DNA of 64,000 nucleotides, taken from NCBI RefSeq assembly GCF_029581395.1, contig NZ_CP121113.1, forward strand, positions 2,414,001 to 2,478,000, written 5' to 3'. Position 1 is the stretch's first letter; each line of letters opens with the position of its first letter. The DNA is from Roseinatronobacter sp. S2 (GTDB lineage: Bacteria > Pseudomonadota > Alphaproteobacteria > Rhodobacterales > Rhodobacteraceae). Position numbers and translations under genes: made by a program. The notes beneath the pieces are model-generated. The model was given only the letters and a program-made list of their open reading frames with translations. It did no database searches and was not told the origin of the DNA. Shown piece by piece: positions 28,467 to 38,348 of the stretch.

Positions 28467-29324
28467 ATGCGCCACCCCGGATTGATTGCGCTGCTGTTGG
28501 GCAGTGCATTTTTCGTATCTGCATGCGAGGGCAGCAAGCAGGATTCCGTGTCCCGTGCCATCGACAGCGTTATTGATGTCGATAATCAGAACATGGCTGA
28601 TCTGATGCTGTCTGCGGGCAATCCTGAAGAAGCCGTCTCATATTTTCAGGCGCAGGTGGAACGCGACCCCAGCCATCTGGGCAACCAGCGCGGACTTTCG
28701 CGCTCGCTTGTGCGCGCCGGGCGCGTATCCGACGCCGTGCCGGTCTGGAAAACGGTGGCAGACCATCCCGATGCCACCCATGACGACCGCGTCATGCTGG
28801 CCGATGCGCTGGTCCGCGCCAATCGCTGGGACGAGGCCGAGCGGACATTGAACGCCATCCCGCCCACGCATGAAAGCTTTGATCGCTACCGTCTGGAAGC
28901 CATCATCGCCGACAGCAAACAGCAATGGCAAAAGGCCGATCATTTCTATGAAACCGCAGCGGGGCTGACCACACGTCCCGCAGGTGTGCTGAACAACTGG
29001 GGGTATTCCAAACTGACACGCGGCGCCCCGCGCGATGCCGAAGCCCTGTTTGCGCAGGCCCTGCAACATGACCCCGACATGTTCACAGCCAAGAACAACA
29101 TGGCGCTGGCGCGGGCTGCACAAGGCAATTACAGTCTGCCCATGGTGCGCATGACCCAGCAGGAACGCGCGATGATGCTGCACACAATGGCCATTGCCGC
29201 AATCCGCAAGGGCGACACCAATGTCGGTCGCACCATGCTGAGCGAAGCCATCGAAACCCATCCGCAGCATTTCGACGAGGCCGTGCGCGCGCTTCGCGCC
29301 CTTGAAGGCGGAGGGCGCGGCTGA
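28467..29324 (+). CDS. TPR lipoprotein, TadD-like (second copy)
   Basis: 285-residue lipoprotein with lipobox VSAC at about 18-21 and several TPR-like helix pairs: LMLSAGNPEEAVSYFQAQV, ALVRANRWDEAERTLNAI and GYSKLTRGAPRDAEALFAQAL. Likely a partner or divergent duplicate of the preceding TadD-like protein. The start MRHPGLIALLLGS is chosen, with GAGG nine bases upstream; an in-frame ATG 18 codons earlier lies inside the previous gene. It overlaps the prepilin peptidase gene by one base. Confidence 0.82.
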   Translation: MRHPGLIALLLGSAFFVSACEGSKQDSVSRAIDSVIDVDNQNMADLMLSAGNPEEAVSYFQAQVERDPSHLGNQRGLSRSLVRAGRVSDAVPVWKTVADHPDATHDDRVMLADALVRANRWDEAERTLNAIPPTHESFDRYRLEAIIADSKQQWQKADHFYETAAGLTTRPAGVLNNWGYSKLTRGAPRDAEALFAQALQHDPDMFTAKNNMALARAAQGNYSLPMVRMTQQERAMMLHTMAIAAIRKGDTNVGRTMLSEAIETHPQHFDEAVRALRALEGGGRG

Positions 29325-29830
29325 TGATGCTCAGCAGCACGGCAGCGCTGTGGTTCCTGCCCTTCATCGCGCCCATCAGCCTGTGGGTGGCGTGGAGCGA
29401 TATGAAATGGATGAAAATCCACAACAAGGCCGTGTTGACCCTTATTGGCATTTATCTGGTTGTCGGGTTGATCGCGCTGCCCTTGCAGACATGGGCATGG
29501 GGCTGGGCCAATTTCGGCGCGGTTCTGGGCGTGGGCTTTGTGCTGACATCTGTGGGACTTCTGGGCGCGGGGGACGCGAAATTTGCCGCCGCCATGGCCC
29601 CGTTCATCGCGCTTGGGGACCTTAGCCTGTTTTTGCCCCTGCTGGGTGTGGTCATCCTTGTCAGCTTTTCCGCGCACCGCATCTTGCGGCGCACACCGGT
29701 TGCCTTGCGCATGCTGCCGGATTGGGAAAGCTGGCACAGGCGCGAATTCCCGCTGGGGCTGGCGCTTGGGCCTGCATTGTTGTTCTACATCGCCCTTGCG
29801 GCCTTTCTTGGCAACGGCACGGCCATTTAA
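29324..29830 (+). CDS. cpaA: Prepilin peptidase CpaA/TadV
   Basis: 168-residue membrane aspartic protease that cleaves Flp prepilin. The two catalytic Asp residues are in AWSDMKWMKIHN and GLLGAGDAKFAAA (the GxGD motif). Hydrophobic segments span most of the chain. It is the short single-domain form without an N-methylation domain, as usual in Tad systems. Placed at the end of the cluster rather than beside flp. Confidence 0.93.
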   Translation: MMLSSTAALWFLPFIAPISLWVAWSDMKWMKIHNKAVLTLIGIYLVVGLIALPLQTWAWGWANFGAVLGVGFVLTSVGLLGAGDAKFAAAMAPFIALGDLSLFLPLLGVVILVSFSAHRILRRTPVALRMLPDWESWHRREFPLGLALGPALLFYIALAAFLGNGTAI

Positions 29831-29886
29831 CCTAATCTCAGGGGTCCGCCCCATATCATCTGCCCCAAAAAGTCAGAGCATTCGCC

Positions 29887-31197
29887 ATGAACAGCCCCAC
29901 AGCACATATCCAGCCACCCGCGCCATTGCGGACGCTTGCCGCGACCGGACTAAGCACAGTGCTGATGCGCGACATATTGATCAAGACCGTCTACCGCATG
30001 TCGCTGTCACGGATCACGGATATTGCGCGTCATATTTGCATGCCGATTCCGCAAACGATTGAACTGGTTGATCTGGTGCGGGGCGAACGCCTGCTTGAAG
30101 CGCGCAGCACAAAAGCCGGGGATGACGGAAATGAGGCCGCATTCGAGCTGACAGAGGCAGGCAAGGCGCGCGCCATGTATGCCCTGTCGCAATCCGAATA
30201 TTACGGGCCAATGCCGGTGCCGCTGGACAGCTACCGCGAACAATTACAGCGCCAGTCTATTCGCAACATCAAGATCACACGGCGCGAATTGAAGATCGCG
30301 ATGGGCGATCTGATCCTGCCGCCCACCCTGATGGATGATCTTGGCCCTGCTGTCAGTTCGGGGCGTTCGATCCTGATGTATGGACCACCGGGAAACGGCA
30401 AATCGTCCATCTCGAACGGTATTCGCGCGGCGATGGGGGATTGTATTTATGTTCCCCGCGCCATTGAAACCGCAGGTCAGGTGATCAGCGTTTATGACCC
30501 GATCGTGCATAAGCTGGTCAAGACATCCGACGACAACCCGTCGCTGCTGCGCCAAAGCGGGAACCGCTTTGACAACCGTTATGTCTATTGCGAACGCCCG
30601 ACCGTAATTACCGGCGGGGAACTGACGTTGTCGATGCTGGATCTGAACTATAACCCCACATCGCGCACCTATCAGGCCCCGCTGCAATTCAAGGCGATGG
30701 GCGGCGTGTTCATTATCGACGATCTGGGCCGGCAGGAAGAACCGCCGCAGGCGATTATCAACCGCTGGATCGTGCCTATGGAAATGAACTATGACATTCT
30801 GGCGCTTGCGTCGGGGGAAAAGTTCATTGTGCCCTTCGACACGCTGGTGATCTTTTCAACCAACTTCCACCCGAATGAAATATTCGATCAGGCGGCCCTG
30901 CGGCGCATTTTCTACAAGGTCAAGATTGATGGTCCCAGTCAGGCCGATTTCCTGAAAATCTTTGCGATGGTCGCCAAAAAACGCAAGATACCACTGGATG
31001 AAGACGCCATCATCTACATGATCCAGAAGAAATACCCGACCATAGACAATGTATATGCCAATTATCAGCCGGTCTTTCTGATCGACCAGATGATAAATAT
31101 CTGCGATTTCGAAGGCAAACCGCGCCACATGTCGCCGGAACTGATTGACCGGGCGTGGAAAAACATGTTCGTCCAGATGGAAAATATTGCGCGTTAA
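29887..31197 (+). CDS. AAA ATPase linked to the Tad cluster, function unknown
   Basis: 436-residue protein. Residues 1-135 look like a winged-helix-type region (VLMRDILIKTVYRMSLSRITDIARHICMP). An AAA-like ATPase follows: Walker A GPPGNGKS at 166-173, Walker B VFIIDDLG at about 274-281 and sensor-like VIFSTNFHPNEIFDQAALRRIFYKVKI. The order of a DNA-binding-like region before an ATPase is unusual for a pilus assembly protein. It lies 56 bases after cpaA and ends the cluster. No experimental role is known to me; chaperone-like or regulatory functions are both possible. Confidence 0.7.
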   Translation: MNSPTAHIQPPAPLRTLAATGLSTVLMRDILIKTVYRMSLSRITDIARHICMPIPQTIELVDLVRGERLLEARSTKAGDDGNEAAFELTEAGKARAMYALSQSEYYGPMPVPLDSYREQLQRQSIRNIKITRRELKIAMGDLILPPTLMDDLGPAVSSGRSILMYGPPGNGKSSISNGIRAAMGDCIYVPRAIETAGQVISVYDPIVHKLVKTSDDNPSLLRQSGNRFDNRYVYCERPTVITGGELTLSMLDLNYNPTSRTYQAPLQFKAMGGVFIIDDLGRQEEPPQAIINRWIVPMEMNYDILALASGEKFIVPFDTLVIFSTNFHPNEIFDQAALRRIFYKVKIDGPSQADFLKIFAMVAKKRKIPLDEDAIIYMIQKKYPTIDNVYANYQPVFLIDQMINICDFEGKPRHMSPELIDRAWKNMFVQMENIAR

Positions 31198-31235
31198 AGC
31201 ATGTCAGGGGAACCGCAAGGTCTGGCTGTTTCCAG

Positions 31236-31286
31236 CCTGAAGGGACCTTCCCAAAGCGCGGAGCAAAGGGCGCAGCCCGCTTCAGG
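31236..31286. repeat. 3'-end-associated repeat, copy B
   Basis: Begins 39 bases after the AAA ATPase gene. CCTGAAG (31236-31242) and CTTCAGG (31280-31286) can pair around the core AAAGCGCGGAGCAAAGGGCG and CAGCCCG. The core matches copies A and C. The rest of 31198-31347 holds no gene. Confidence 0.55.
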
Positions 31287-31347
31287 CCAATACCCTCCGC
31301 AAACCGGGTATTTCCCCCTGACCGGCCCCCGCGCGGGCGGCGTTGTG

Positions 31348-32220
31348 TTACCCGCCGTTGTCGTCGGCGTTGCTCAGATTGCGCAGAATATCGGGTTTTA
31401 TCCAACGGCTGAACGCTTCTGAATCGGGGATATGCTGTAACAGATTGCGATCCAGAATGGACTGGAATGCGCCTTTCTCGGTCAGGGTGCCAAACGGTGT
31501 GGGTGTTGCCAGATAGCGCAGCGCATCAGGCAATGTCATGTTATGGTCGAATTCGCCATGTTCCAGAAATTCAAGTGTATGGGCAATTACCAGCGGGTTG
31601 TTCATGATGAAGGTATGCGTGGCAGAGACGACGATATGATCGCGCATACCCTCCAGCCGCGTGCTTTCGACCGAAACCTTGCCATCATCCGCGCCGTCAA
31701 TCAGCGAGGACAGCAGCGGATTCAGCGACACATCCCCCGCGATGATACCCAGATCATAATCCGGTGCGGTGGCAAGCGTTTGGGGCGTGGCATCTTCTTT
31801 CGTGCCAAGTTCCAGCCCCGCCGGACCGTTCAGCCATGTAAATGCTTCAATATCGGAAAAATAATCCACCAGTTCCGACCCGTGATTGGGCGGTGCCAGC
31901 ATCACAACCCGCCCCATCTGCGCAGGGCGCCCGCGATCCAGCCAGGCGCGTGCCAGAATGCCGCCCATCGAATGGGTTACAAAATGCACCGGCCCCGCAT
32001 CACAATCCTGAATGGCCAGCCCCACATGTCGCAGCAGATCCTTGATCGGTGCTGCGGTGGACGGATAGCCATGATTGACCGTCTGGTAGCCATGCAGTTC
32101 AAGCGCTTCTTCCATCACCGCCATGGAATGTTCACTACGCGCCAGCCCGTGCAGCAACACCACGCAATCGGCAATTGCAGGGGCAGGCAGCAGGCACAGT
32201 GCGATCAGAATCTTTCTCAT
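31348..32220 (-). CDS. Exported alpha/beta-hydrolase (lipase-like)
   Basis: 290-residue secreted hydrolase. The signal peptide is residues 1-17 ([17 protein letters not shown]). A lipase-like oxyanion segment [10 protein letters not shown], nucleophile Ser84 in THSMGG, probable acid Asp178/179 in DGADDGKV and His202 in SATHTFIM form a complete triad. Substrate unknown. After about residue 227, where such proteins often end, an extra tail of roughly 63 residues follows. An in-frame ATG 15 codons upstream would disrupt the signal peptide. Confidence 0.82.
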   Translation of the reverse strand: MRKILIALCLLPAPAIADCVVLLHGLARSEHSMAVMEEALELHGYQTVNHGYPSTAAPIKDLLRHVGLAIQDCDAGPVHFVTHSMGGILARAWLDRGRPAQMGRVVMLAPPNHGSELVDYFSDIEAFTWLNGPAGLELGTKEDATPQTLATAPDYDLGIIAGDVSLNPLLSSLIDGADDGKVSVESTRLEGMRDHIVVSATHTFIMNNPLVIAHTLEFLEHGEFDHNMTLPDALRYLATPTPFGTLTEKGAFQSILDRNLLQHIPDSEAFSRWIKPDILRNLSNADDNGG

Positions 32221-32403
32221 GCGGGCAATATAAGGTTGGCCGGTGTCATGCACCAGTGGTGACACGCGCAGATGACGTAACTGCGATAGGCCGTCATGTT
32301 ATTACAGCGGCGGGCCTGCGCCGGTCGCGTGGGAAACTGAGTATTTCAGGCAAGATGAAGCTGGATCAAAGCTTCCCGAATATGGCGACATGCATGCTTC
32401 GCA

Positions 32404-32434
32404 AGGGGCCTGCAAGGACGCGCAGGCCCCTTTG
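32404..32434. terminator. Bidirectional-type terminator downstream of trxB
   Basis: Perfect 10-bp stem AGGGGCCTGC (32404-32413) / GCAGGCCCCT (32422-32431) with an 8-base loop, 6 bases past the trxB stop. The plus-strand side runs into TTT and the minus-strand side has no real T-run. It most likely ends trxB. Confidence 0.7.
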
Positions 32435-32439
32435 ACGTG

Positions 32440-33405
<966 letters not shown>

Positions 33406-33476
33406 TCAGGCGCAATGTAGGCATGTGGACCGCCAGCACAAGGGGCATTCAATGTCGCATATGGGGCGAACAATTT

Positions 33477-33504
33477 GTTGCGCAACTTTGAAATATTATT
33501 GCGC
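33477..33504. promoter_or_regulatory. Paired TTGCGC sites upstream of the Lrp-type gene (candidate operator)
   Basis: The perfect palindrome GTTGCGCAAC (33477-33486) is followed by a second TTGCGC at 33499-33504, 20 bases after the first TTGCGC (33479-33484), i.e. about two helical turns. The pair lies in the 172-base divergent gap, 50-77 bases before the lrp start. This arrangement suits an octameric Lrp-family autoregulator. Confidence 0.45.
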
Positions 33505-33553
33505 GTGCGGGCGCTTCAGCATACATAAGGCGAAAATACCAAGGAGTTATCGT

Positions 33554-34054
33554 ATGTCAGGCAGCAAGCTTGATCCCATCGATCGCAAGATACTGGCCGA
33601 ATTGCAGGCAGATGGCCGCATGACGAATGTAGAGCTGGCCAAGCGTGTGGGAATTTCTGCGCCGCCTTGTCTGCGGCGTGTGCGCACACTGGAAGAGGCG
33701 GGATATATTCGCGGATATCATGCGCAGGTCAATGCGCGCGATCTTGGATTCGAGGTGCAGGTTTTTGCAATGGTCGGTCTGAACAGTCAGGCCGAAGCGG
33801 ATTTGTCGCGCTTTGAGCAGCGGTGCCGCGAATGGCCGTTTGTGCGCGAATGCCACATGCTGAACGGCGAGATTGATTTCATCCTGAAATGCGTGGCCCC
33901 CGATCTGTCCAGTTTCCAGAGTTTTCTGACCGAAGATCTGCTGGCGGCCGATAATGTTGCGACGGTCAAGACGTCGCTTGTTATTCGCTGCGCGAAGGCT
34001 GAACCAGGCGTCCCGTTTGATGTGCTGGAAGCGCGCGCGGTCGATATAGGGTAG
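33554..34054 (+). CDS. Lrp/AsnC family transcriptional regulator
   Basis: 166-residue feast/famine regulator. N-terminal HTH: LDPIDRKILAELQADGRMTNVELAKRVGISAPPCLRRVRTLEEAGYIRGY. The C-terminal RAM domain has VQVFAMVGLNSQAEADL, ECHMLNGEIDFILKCVAPDL and the end segment NVATVKTSLVIRCAK. AGGAG lies 7 bases before the ATG. The effector cannot be told from sequence. Divergent from trxB. Confidence 0.9.
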   Translation: MSGSKLDPIDRKILAELQADGRMTNVELAKRVGISAPPCLRRVRTLEEAGYIRGYHAQVNARDLGFEVQVFAMVGLNSQAEADLSRFEQRCREWPFVRECHMLNGEIDFILKCVAPDLSSFQSFLTEDLLAADNVATVKTSLVIRCAKAEPGVPFDVLEARAVDIG

Positions 34055-34127
34055 CATGCGCGCGGCTGTTCATCCGGCAGACGTGGGCGTGCACTGATTT
34101 GTTTGGGATTGCGGGCAGTGCGTTTGG

Positions 34128-34161
34128 CCTGAAGGGGATGTCCAAAGGCGCGGAGCCAAGG
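34128..34161. repeat. 3'-end-associated repeat, copy C
   Basis: Begins 73 bases after the lrp stop: CCTGAAGGGG, then TCCAAAGGCGCGGAGCCAAGG, matching copy B over most of its length. The remaining 34162-34298 before purK shows GGCC-rich dyads but no gene. Confidence 0.5.
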
Positions 34162-34298
34162 CCACAGGTGGCCCACGCCATCGGTGGGCCGATGCCCACT
34201 TCGGGCCGGAATTAGCGTGTATCGCCTCCATTCACATGCACGCGATACACTCTAACCTTTTGTTTTTGCGTGTCCTACAACATACCCCGCGCGCCGGT

Positions 34299-35375
34299 CT
34301 ACCCCTTGTGGCGTTGAATATGGTTCACATGGCCCATTTTCCGCCCCGCGCGGCGTTCGGGTTTGCCATACAGGTGCAGCGCCACATCGCGCGCTTTCAA
34401 CAGCTCCGGCACGCGGTCCATGTCATCGCCGATCAGGTTTTCCATCACCACATCCGCAAAACGCCCGCCATCGCCCAAAGGCAGGCCCACAACCGCACGA
34501 ATATGTTGTTCAAACTGGTCCACCGCGCAGCCATTCTGTGTCCAATGGCCGGAATTATGCACGCGCGGGGCAATTTCATTCACCACCAACCCGTCTGCCG
34601 TGACGAACAGTTCCACCCCCAGAACACCCACATAATCCAGTGCGTTCAGTATTTTCGCAGCCATCAACACCACATCACTGCGCAGCGCGGGGCTTAGGCG
34701 CGCAGGCACGCGGGTTTCGCGCAAAATGCCGTCCCTGTGCAGGTTCTCGCCGGGGTCATAGGCCGCCACTTCGCCTGTCAGCCCGCGCGCCGCAATGACC
34801 GACACTTCATGCGAGAAACTGACGAACCCTTCCAGAATGGCCTCTGCGCCCTGCATGGCCGCAAGCGCATCTGCCGCGTCGCTGCCTGTGTGCAGCCGCG
34901 CCTGCCCTTTGCCATCATAGCCCAGACGGCGGGTTTTCAAAATGGCGGGTGTGCCGATCTGCGACAGGGCCGCGTCCAGTTCCGCGGCTGTTTCAACGGC
35001 TGCATAGGGGGCAGTGCGCAACCCAAGGCCCTGCAAAAAGTCCTTTTCCGTCAGCCGGTCCTGCGACACGGCCATCGCGCGCCTGGCCGGGCGGATGGCG
35101 CGCAGCGGCTCCAGCAGGTCCAGCGTGGCGGTCGGGATATTTTCAAACTCGAAGGTAATGACATCCACGCCTTCCGCAAATTCGCGCAATGCGTCCGCAT
35201 CATCCCACGCGGCGGTGACCACCTTTTCGGCGACATGCCCCGCCGGTGGCAGGGGCGCGGGGTCATAGATATGGCACCTATACCCCAACCGCGCCGCCGC
35301 CACGGACAGCATGCGCCCCAGTTGTCCGCCGCCAAGAATGCCAATGACGCGGCCCGCTTCAAGCGCTTCAGTCAT
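34299..35375 (-). CDS. purK: 5-(carboxyamino)imidazole ribonucleotide synthase
   Basis: 358-residue ATP-grasp enzyme of purine synthesis that makes N5-CAIR from AIR, bicarbonate and ATP. Start [34 protein letters not shown]-grasp residues are in [36 protein letters not shown] and [29 protein letters not shown]. Overlaps purE by 8 bases. Complete and of normal length. Confidence 0.96.
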   Translation of the reverse strand: MTEALEAGRVIGILGGGQLGRMLSVAAARLGYRCHIYDPAPLPPAGHVAEKVVTAAWDDADALREFAEGVDVITFEFENIPTATLDLLEPLRAIRPARRAMAVSQDRLTEKDFLQGLGLRTAPYAAVETAAELDAALSQIGTPAILKTRRLGYDGKGQARLHTGSDAADALAAMQGAEAILEGFVSFSHEVSVIAARGLTGEVAAYDPGENLHRDGILRETRVPARLSPALRSDVVLMAAKILNALDYVGVLGVELFVTADGLVVNEIAPRVHNSGHWTQNGCAVDQFEQHIRAVVGLPLGDGGRFADVVMENLIGDDMDRVPELLKARDVALHLYGKPERRAGRKMGHVNHIQRHKG

Positions 35376-35856
35376 CGCTGGGTTCCTGCGGGATAGAGGC
35401 CGACAGATCACTGCGCCATTTGTCCAGTCGCGCGGCCAGATCAGCGTCGTTCAACGCCAGAATACCCGCCGCCATCAGGCCCGCATTGGCCGCACCGGTC
35501 GCGCCAATGGCCATGGTTGCCACCGGAAAACCGCGCGGCATTTGCAAGATTGAATACAGGCTGTCCACACCCGACAAGGCGCGTGTCTGGACCGGCACGC
35601 CGATCACCGGCACCCGCGTTTTCGACGCCATCATGCCGGGCAGGTGCGCGGCCCCGCCCGCGCCTGCAATGATAACTTGCAGCCCGCGCCCAACCGCGCC
35701 GCGCCCGTAATCCCACAGCCGGTCAGGGGTGCGATGCGCGGATACGATTCGTGCTTCATAGGCAATGCCCAGATCATCCAGTAGTTTTGCGGCCTCGCGC
35801 ATGGTTGGCCAGTCGGACTGGCTGCCCATGATGATCCCAACCTTGATATCCGTCAT
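35368..35856 (-). CDS. purE: N5-carboxyaminoimidazole ribonucleotide mutase
   Basis: 162-residue class I PurE that moves the carboxyl group of N5-CAIR to give CAIR. The N-terminal [21 protein letters not shown] and the active-site [15 protein letters not shown] plus [14 protein letters not shown] are present. The start [16 protein letters not shown] is chosen over an ATG ten codons upstream. Translationally coupled to purK. Confidence 0.96.
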   Translation of the reverse strand: MTDIKVGIIMGSQSDWPTMREAAKLLDDLGIAYEARIVSAHRTPDRLWDYGRGAVGRGLQVIIAGAGGAAHLPGMMASKTRVPVIGVPVQTRALSGVDSLYSILQMPRGFPVATMAIGATGAANAGLMAAGILALNDADLAARLDKWRSDLSASIPQEPSDD

Positions 35857-35917
35857 CTTGCCCCCGGAAAATTTGTTTGCGCGCACTATAGCGATGGCTT
35901 GCGCGGGTGCAATTGCA

Positions 35918-36136
35918 TCACGCGATGATATCGGGGGTCAGTTCATCCTCGATACGGGAAATCTGGTCCTTCAGGCGCAGTTTTTCTTTTTTCAGGCGCT
36001 GGATGGTCAATTGCTGCGCCGATCCCTTTTCCTGCAAGGCGTCAATCGCCTCGTCCAGATCACGGTGCTTCTGCCGCAACACTTCCAGTTTGACGCGCAG
36101 CACGCCTTCATGATCCATTTCCTGAGGAGAGTTCAT
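35918..36136 (-). CDS. YdcH/DUF465 family small coiled-coil protein
   Basis: 72 residues: [20 protein letters not shown] followed by [24 protein letters not shown], the classic two-helix pattern of DUF465. Acidic/basic heptads, no signal peptide. The function of the family is unknown. Upstream of purE on the same strand, 61 bases apart. Confidence 0.85.
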   Translation of the reverse strand: MNSPQEMDHEGVLRVKLEVLRQKHRDLDEAIDALQEKGSAQQLTIQRLKKEKLRLKDQISRIEDELTPDIIA

Positions 36137-36247
36137 TTTTGCCCGTCATCTTTGTGTAACCTGTGCCCATAATAGCTGCAAATTCCGGTTCGCAAAAGCA
36201 TTAGTGCAGCGCTGCGCGGATTCATCTGTGCCAGTGTTACGCGGTGC

Positions 36248-36277
36248 CTTGCGATTTTGCACAACCACCCCATATAT
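36248..36277 (+). promoter_or_regulatory. RpoH (sigma-32) type heat-shock promoter for hsp20
   Basis: CTTGCGA (36248-36254), 13 bases, then CCCCATATAT (36268-36277). This matches the heat-shock consensus CTTGAAA / CCCCATNT at an accepted spacing and lies 60 bases upstream of the hsp20 start, in the divergent gap shared with the DUF465 gene. Confidence 0.6.
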
Positions 36278-36336
36278 TTATCAAGGGCTGCTGTAACGGG
36301 GCCCGCAGCAATGTCGCTTACGAAAGGGCCGGGCTG

Positions 36337-36753
36337 ATGAGTAAACTGACTTTTCCTTCTCACCCCTTGCTGTTGGGGTTTGACCAACTGGAACGCCTTG
36401 TTGAACGCACGGCACGCACAGGCGCGGATGGGTATCCGCCCTTCAATATCGAAGTGACAGGCAAGAACAGCTTTCGCATTACCCTTGCACTGGCAGGGTT
36501 CCGCGAGCATGATCTTTCAATCACTGTCGAGAAGCGCCAGCTTATGGTGCATGGCCAACAGCATGATGATGACAAGGAAGACCGCGTATTCCTGCACCGT
36601 GGCATTGCCGCGCGCCAGTTCCAGCGCGTTTTTGCCTTGGCCGAGGGGGTCGATGTCGCGCAGGCCTGTCTGGAAAACGGGCTGTTGCATATCGACCTGA
36701 ACCGACAAGAACCAGAAGACACAGTGCAAACCATCACGATCAAACGTGGCTAA
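36337..36753 (+). CDS. Small heat-shock protein, Hsp20 family
   Basis: 138-residue alpha-crystallin chaperone of the IbpA type. Typical N-terminus MSKLTFPSHPLLLGFDQLERLVERTAR, alpha-crystallin core YPPFNIEVTGKNSFRITLALAGFREHDLSITVEKRQLMVHG, then HRGIAARQFQRVFALAEGV and ENGLLHIDL. Start MSKLTF is chosen over a weak upstream ATG in the promoter region. Followed after 16 bases by a DUF1150 gene, a pairing seen widely in alphaproteobacteria. Confidence 0.93.
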   Translation: MSKLTFPSHPLLLGFDQLERLVERTARTGADGYPPFNIEVTGKNSFRITLALAGFREHDLSITVEKRQLMVHGQQHDDDKEDRVFLHRGIAARQFQRVFALAEGVDVAQACLENGLLHIDLNRQEPEDTVQTITIKRG

Positions 36754-36769
36754 GGAAAGGACGCGACCC

Positions 36770-36994
36770 ATGGACAATATCTATCCAATGAACCGATCAG
36801 ACCGGCCCATCGTTTATGTCCGCCCCATCAAGGCAAGCGATCTGCCCGAAGAAATCCGCGAACAACTGCCCGATGTGGCGCAGCTTTACGCCATCCACCA
36901 TGAAGAAGGTGAACAGATGGCCGTTGTCACCGACCGGACAATGGCATTCGTCATGGCCCGCCAGAATGATTATGACCCTGTCAGCGTGCACTGA
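36770..36994 (+). CDS. DUF1150 family protein
   Basis: 74-residue protein beginning MDNIYPMNRSDRPIVYVRPIK, with LPEEIREQLPDVAQLYAIHHEEGEQMAVVTDR. Family function unknown; its fixed position after hsp20 suggests a role in, or regulation with, the heat-shock response. GGAAAGG is upstream of the chosen ATG; an upstream in-frame ATG lies within the hsp20 stop region. Confidence 0.85.
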   Translation: MDNIYPMNRSDRPIVYVRPIKASDLPEEIREQLPDVAQLYAIHHEEGEQMAVVTDRTMAFVMARQNDYDPVSVH

Positions 36995-37015
36995 CAGGGC
37001 CTTGATTGCGCGCAT

Positions 37016-37044
37016 ATTCGGGCGGCCGTGGGGGCCGCCCGAAT
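37016..37044. terminator. Bidirectional terminator between DUF1150 and soxF
   Basis: Perfect 12-bp stem ATTCGGGCGGCC (37016-37027) / GGCCGCCCGAAT (37033-37044) with a GTGGG loop, placed between the convergent ends of the DUF1150 gene and soxF. The flanks are T-rich only weakly (TGTT on plus). Confidence 0.75.
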
Positions 37045-37057
37045 TGTTCGGGGCTGT

Positions 37058-38323
37058 TCAGGTAAACATGTCGGCCACGATGCCGTTATACCAGCCGATG
37101 CTTTCCTCATAGGTTTGCTGGCGCAAGTCTGCGTCTTCGCCCACCTGGCTGATAAACCCTTCGACACTGGCGATCTTTTCATCCGTCGGCTCATAAGATG
37201 CGCCAACCTTGACCCCGTCATCAGTGCCGATCAGCGACCAGCAGGTATTGGCATAGCGCGCGGGGAACAAGCGTGCATCTGTCAGTTCGTGCCGGATGGA
37301 ATTCGCCGCGACCTTGGCCTGACTATTGGCCGAGAAGCCTGATTTCGGCATGTCGCCCTGCGCCGCAGAATCGCCAAGGATATAAACGTTGTCATCCATC
37401 CGGCTTTTCATATTGGCAGGAACGGCAGGTGCCCAGCCGCTGTCATCGGTGATGCCTGCAAGTTCGGCAATGCGTCCCGCCTTCTGGCCCGGAATGACGT
37501 TGCACACATCGACATTTTCCACCACGCCATCAATGGACACCGTCATTGCGTCCGGGTCGACAGACACGATATCGCCGCCAAAATCAGGGCCAACACGTTC
37601 AATCATGCCGGGGTAGTGACGCGCCCAGCCGTCCTCGAACAGACCTTGTTTCGAGAAATTCTCCTTCGGGTCCACAATCAGGATTTTCGCTGTCGGATTG
37701 TGCTGCGACAGCACATGCGCGACCATCGAGATCCGCTCATACGGGCCGGGGGGGCAACGGTATGGGTTGGGGGGCGCGACCATGCAATAGGTGCCGCCTT
37801 CGCGCATGTTTTCCACCTGCGCCTTCAGCAGTTCCGACTGGCTGCCTGCCTTATAGGCATGCGGCATGCGGTTTTGCGCGGCAACCGACCAGCCCGGCAC
37901 GCTGTCTTCGCGGAAATCGATGCCCGGTGACAGCACAAGCCGGTCATAGGGCAGCGTATCGCCGCCCGCCAGTGTGACAGTCTGTGCGTCACGATCCACC
38001 CCTACAGCCCAATCATGCACCACGTTGATGCCGTGGCGCGCGGCCAGTGTGCCATAGGAATGGCCCATATCTGCCAGTTCCCAGAACCCGCCAAGATACA
38101 GGTTGGAAAAATAGCAGGTGTAATAGACGCGTGATGGTTCAACCAGCGTCACATCAATCGCGCCCTGACTGTCGCGCGCAATGTAGCGCGCCGCCGTGGC
38201 CCCGCCCGATCCGCCGCCAATCACCACCACGCGCGGGCGCGTCTGGCCCAGCACGGCGGGCGCGGACAGGATCGCGGCCCCTGCCGCCATCCCGCCCAGA
38301 ACTGTGCGTCTTTTAAATTCCAT
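37058..38323 (-). CDS. soxF: Flavocytochrome c sulfide dehydrogenase flavoprotein, SoxF
   Basis: 421-residue periplasmic FAD protein that oxidises sulfide with its cytochrome partner SoxE. Tat-type signal with KRRTVLGG, FAD motif VVIGGGSGGATAARYIA (about 34-50), probable covalent-FAD Cys70 in VYYTCYFSNLYLGG, and redox Cys in NPYRCPPGPYER and the C-terminal ANTCWSLI. Start MEFKRRTVLGG follows soxE by 25 bases. Last gene of the sox operon. Confidence 0.92.
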   Translation of the reverse strand: MEFKRRTVLGGMAAGAAILSAPAVLGQTRPRVVVIGGGSGGATAARYIARDSQGAIDVTLVEPSRVYYTCYFSNLYLGGFWELADMGHSYGTLAARHGINVVHDWAVGVDRDAQTVTLAGGDTLPYDRLVLSPGIDFREDSVPGWSVAAQNRMPHAYKAGSQSELLKAQVENMREGGTYCMVAPPNPYRCPPGPYERISMVAHVLSQHNPTAKILIVDPKENFSKQGLFEDGWARHYPGMIERVGPDFGGDIVSVDPDAMTVSIDGVVENVDVCNVIPGQKAGRIAELAGITDDSGWAPAVPANMKSRMDDNVYILGDSAAQGDMPKSGFSANSQAKVAANSIRHELTDARLFPARYANTCWSLIGTDDGVKVGASYEPTDEKIASVEGFISQVGEDADLRQQTYEESIGWYNGIVADMFT

Positions 38324-38348
38324 CAGGTTTCCTCCCTTACTGATGTTC

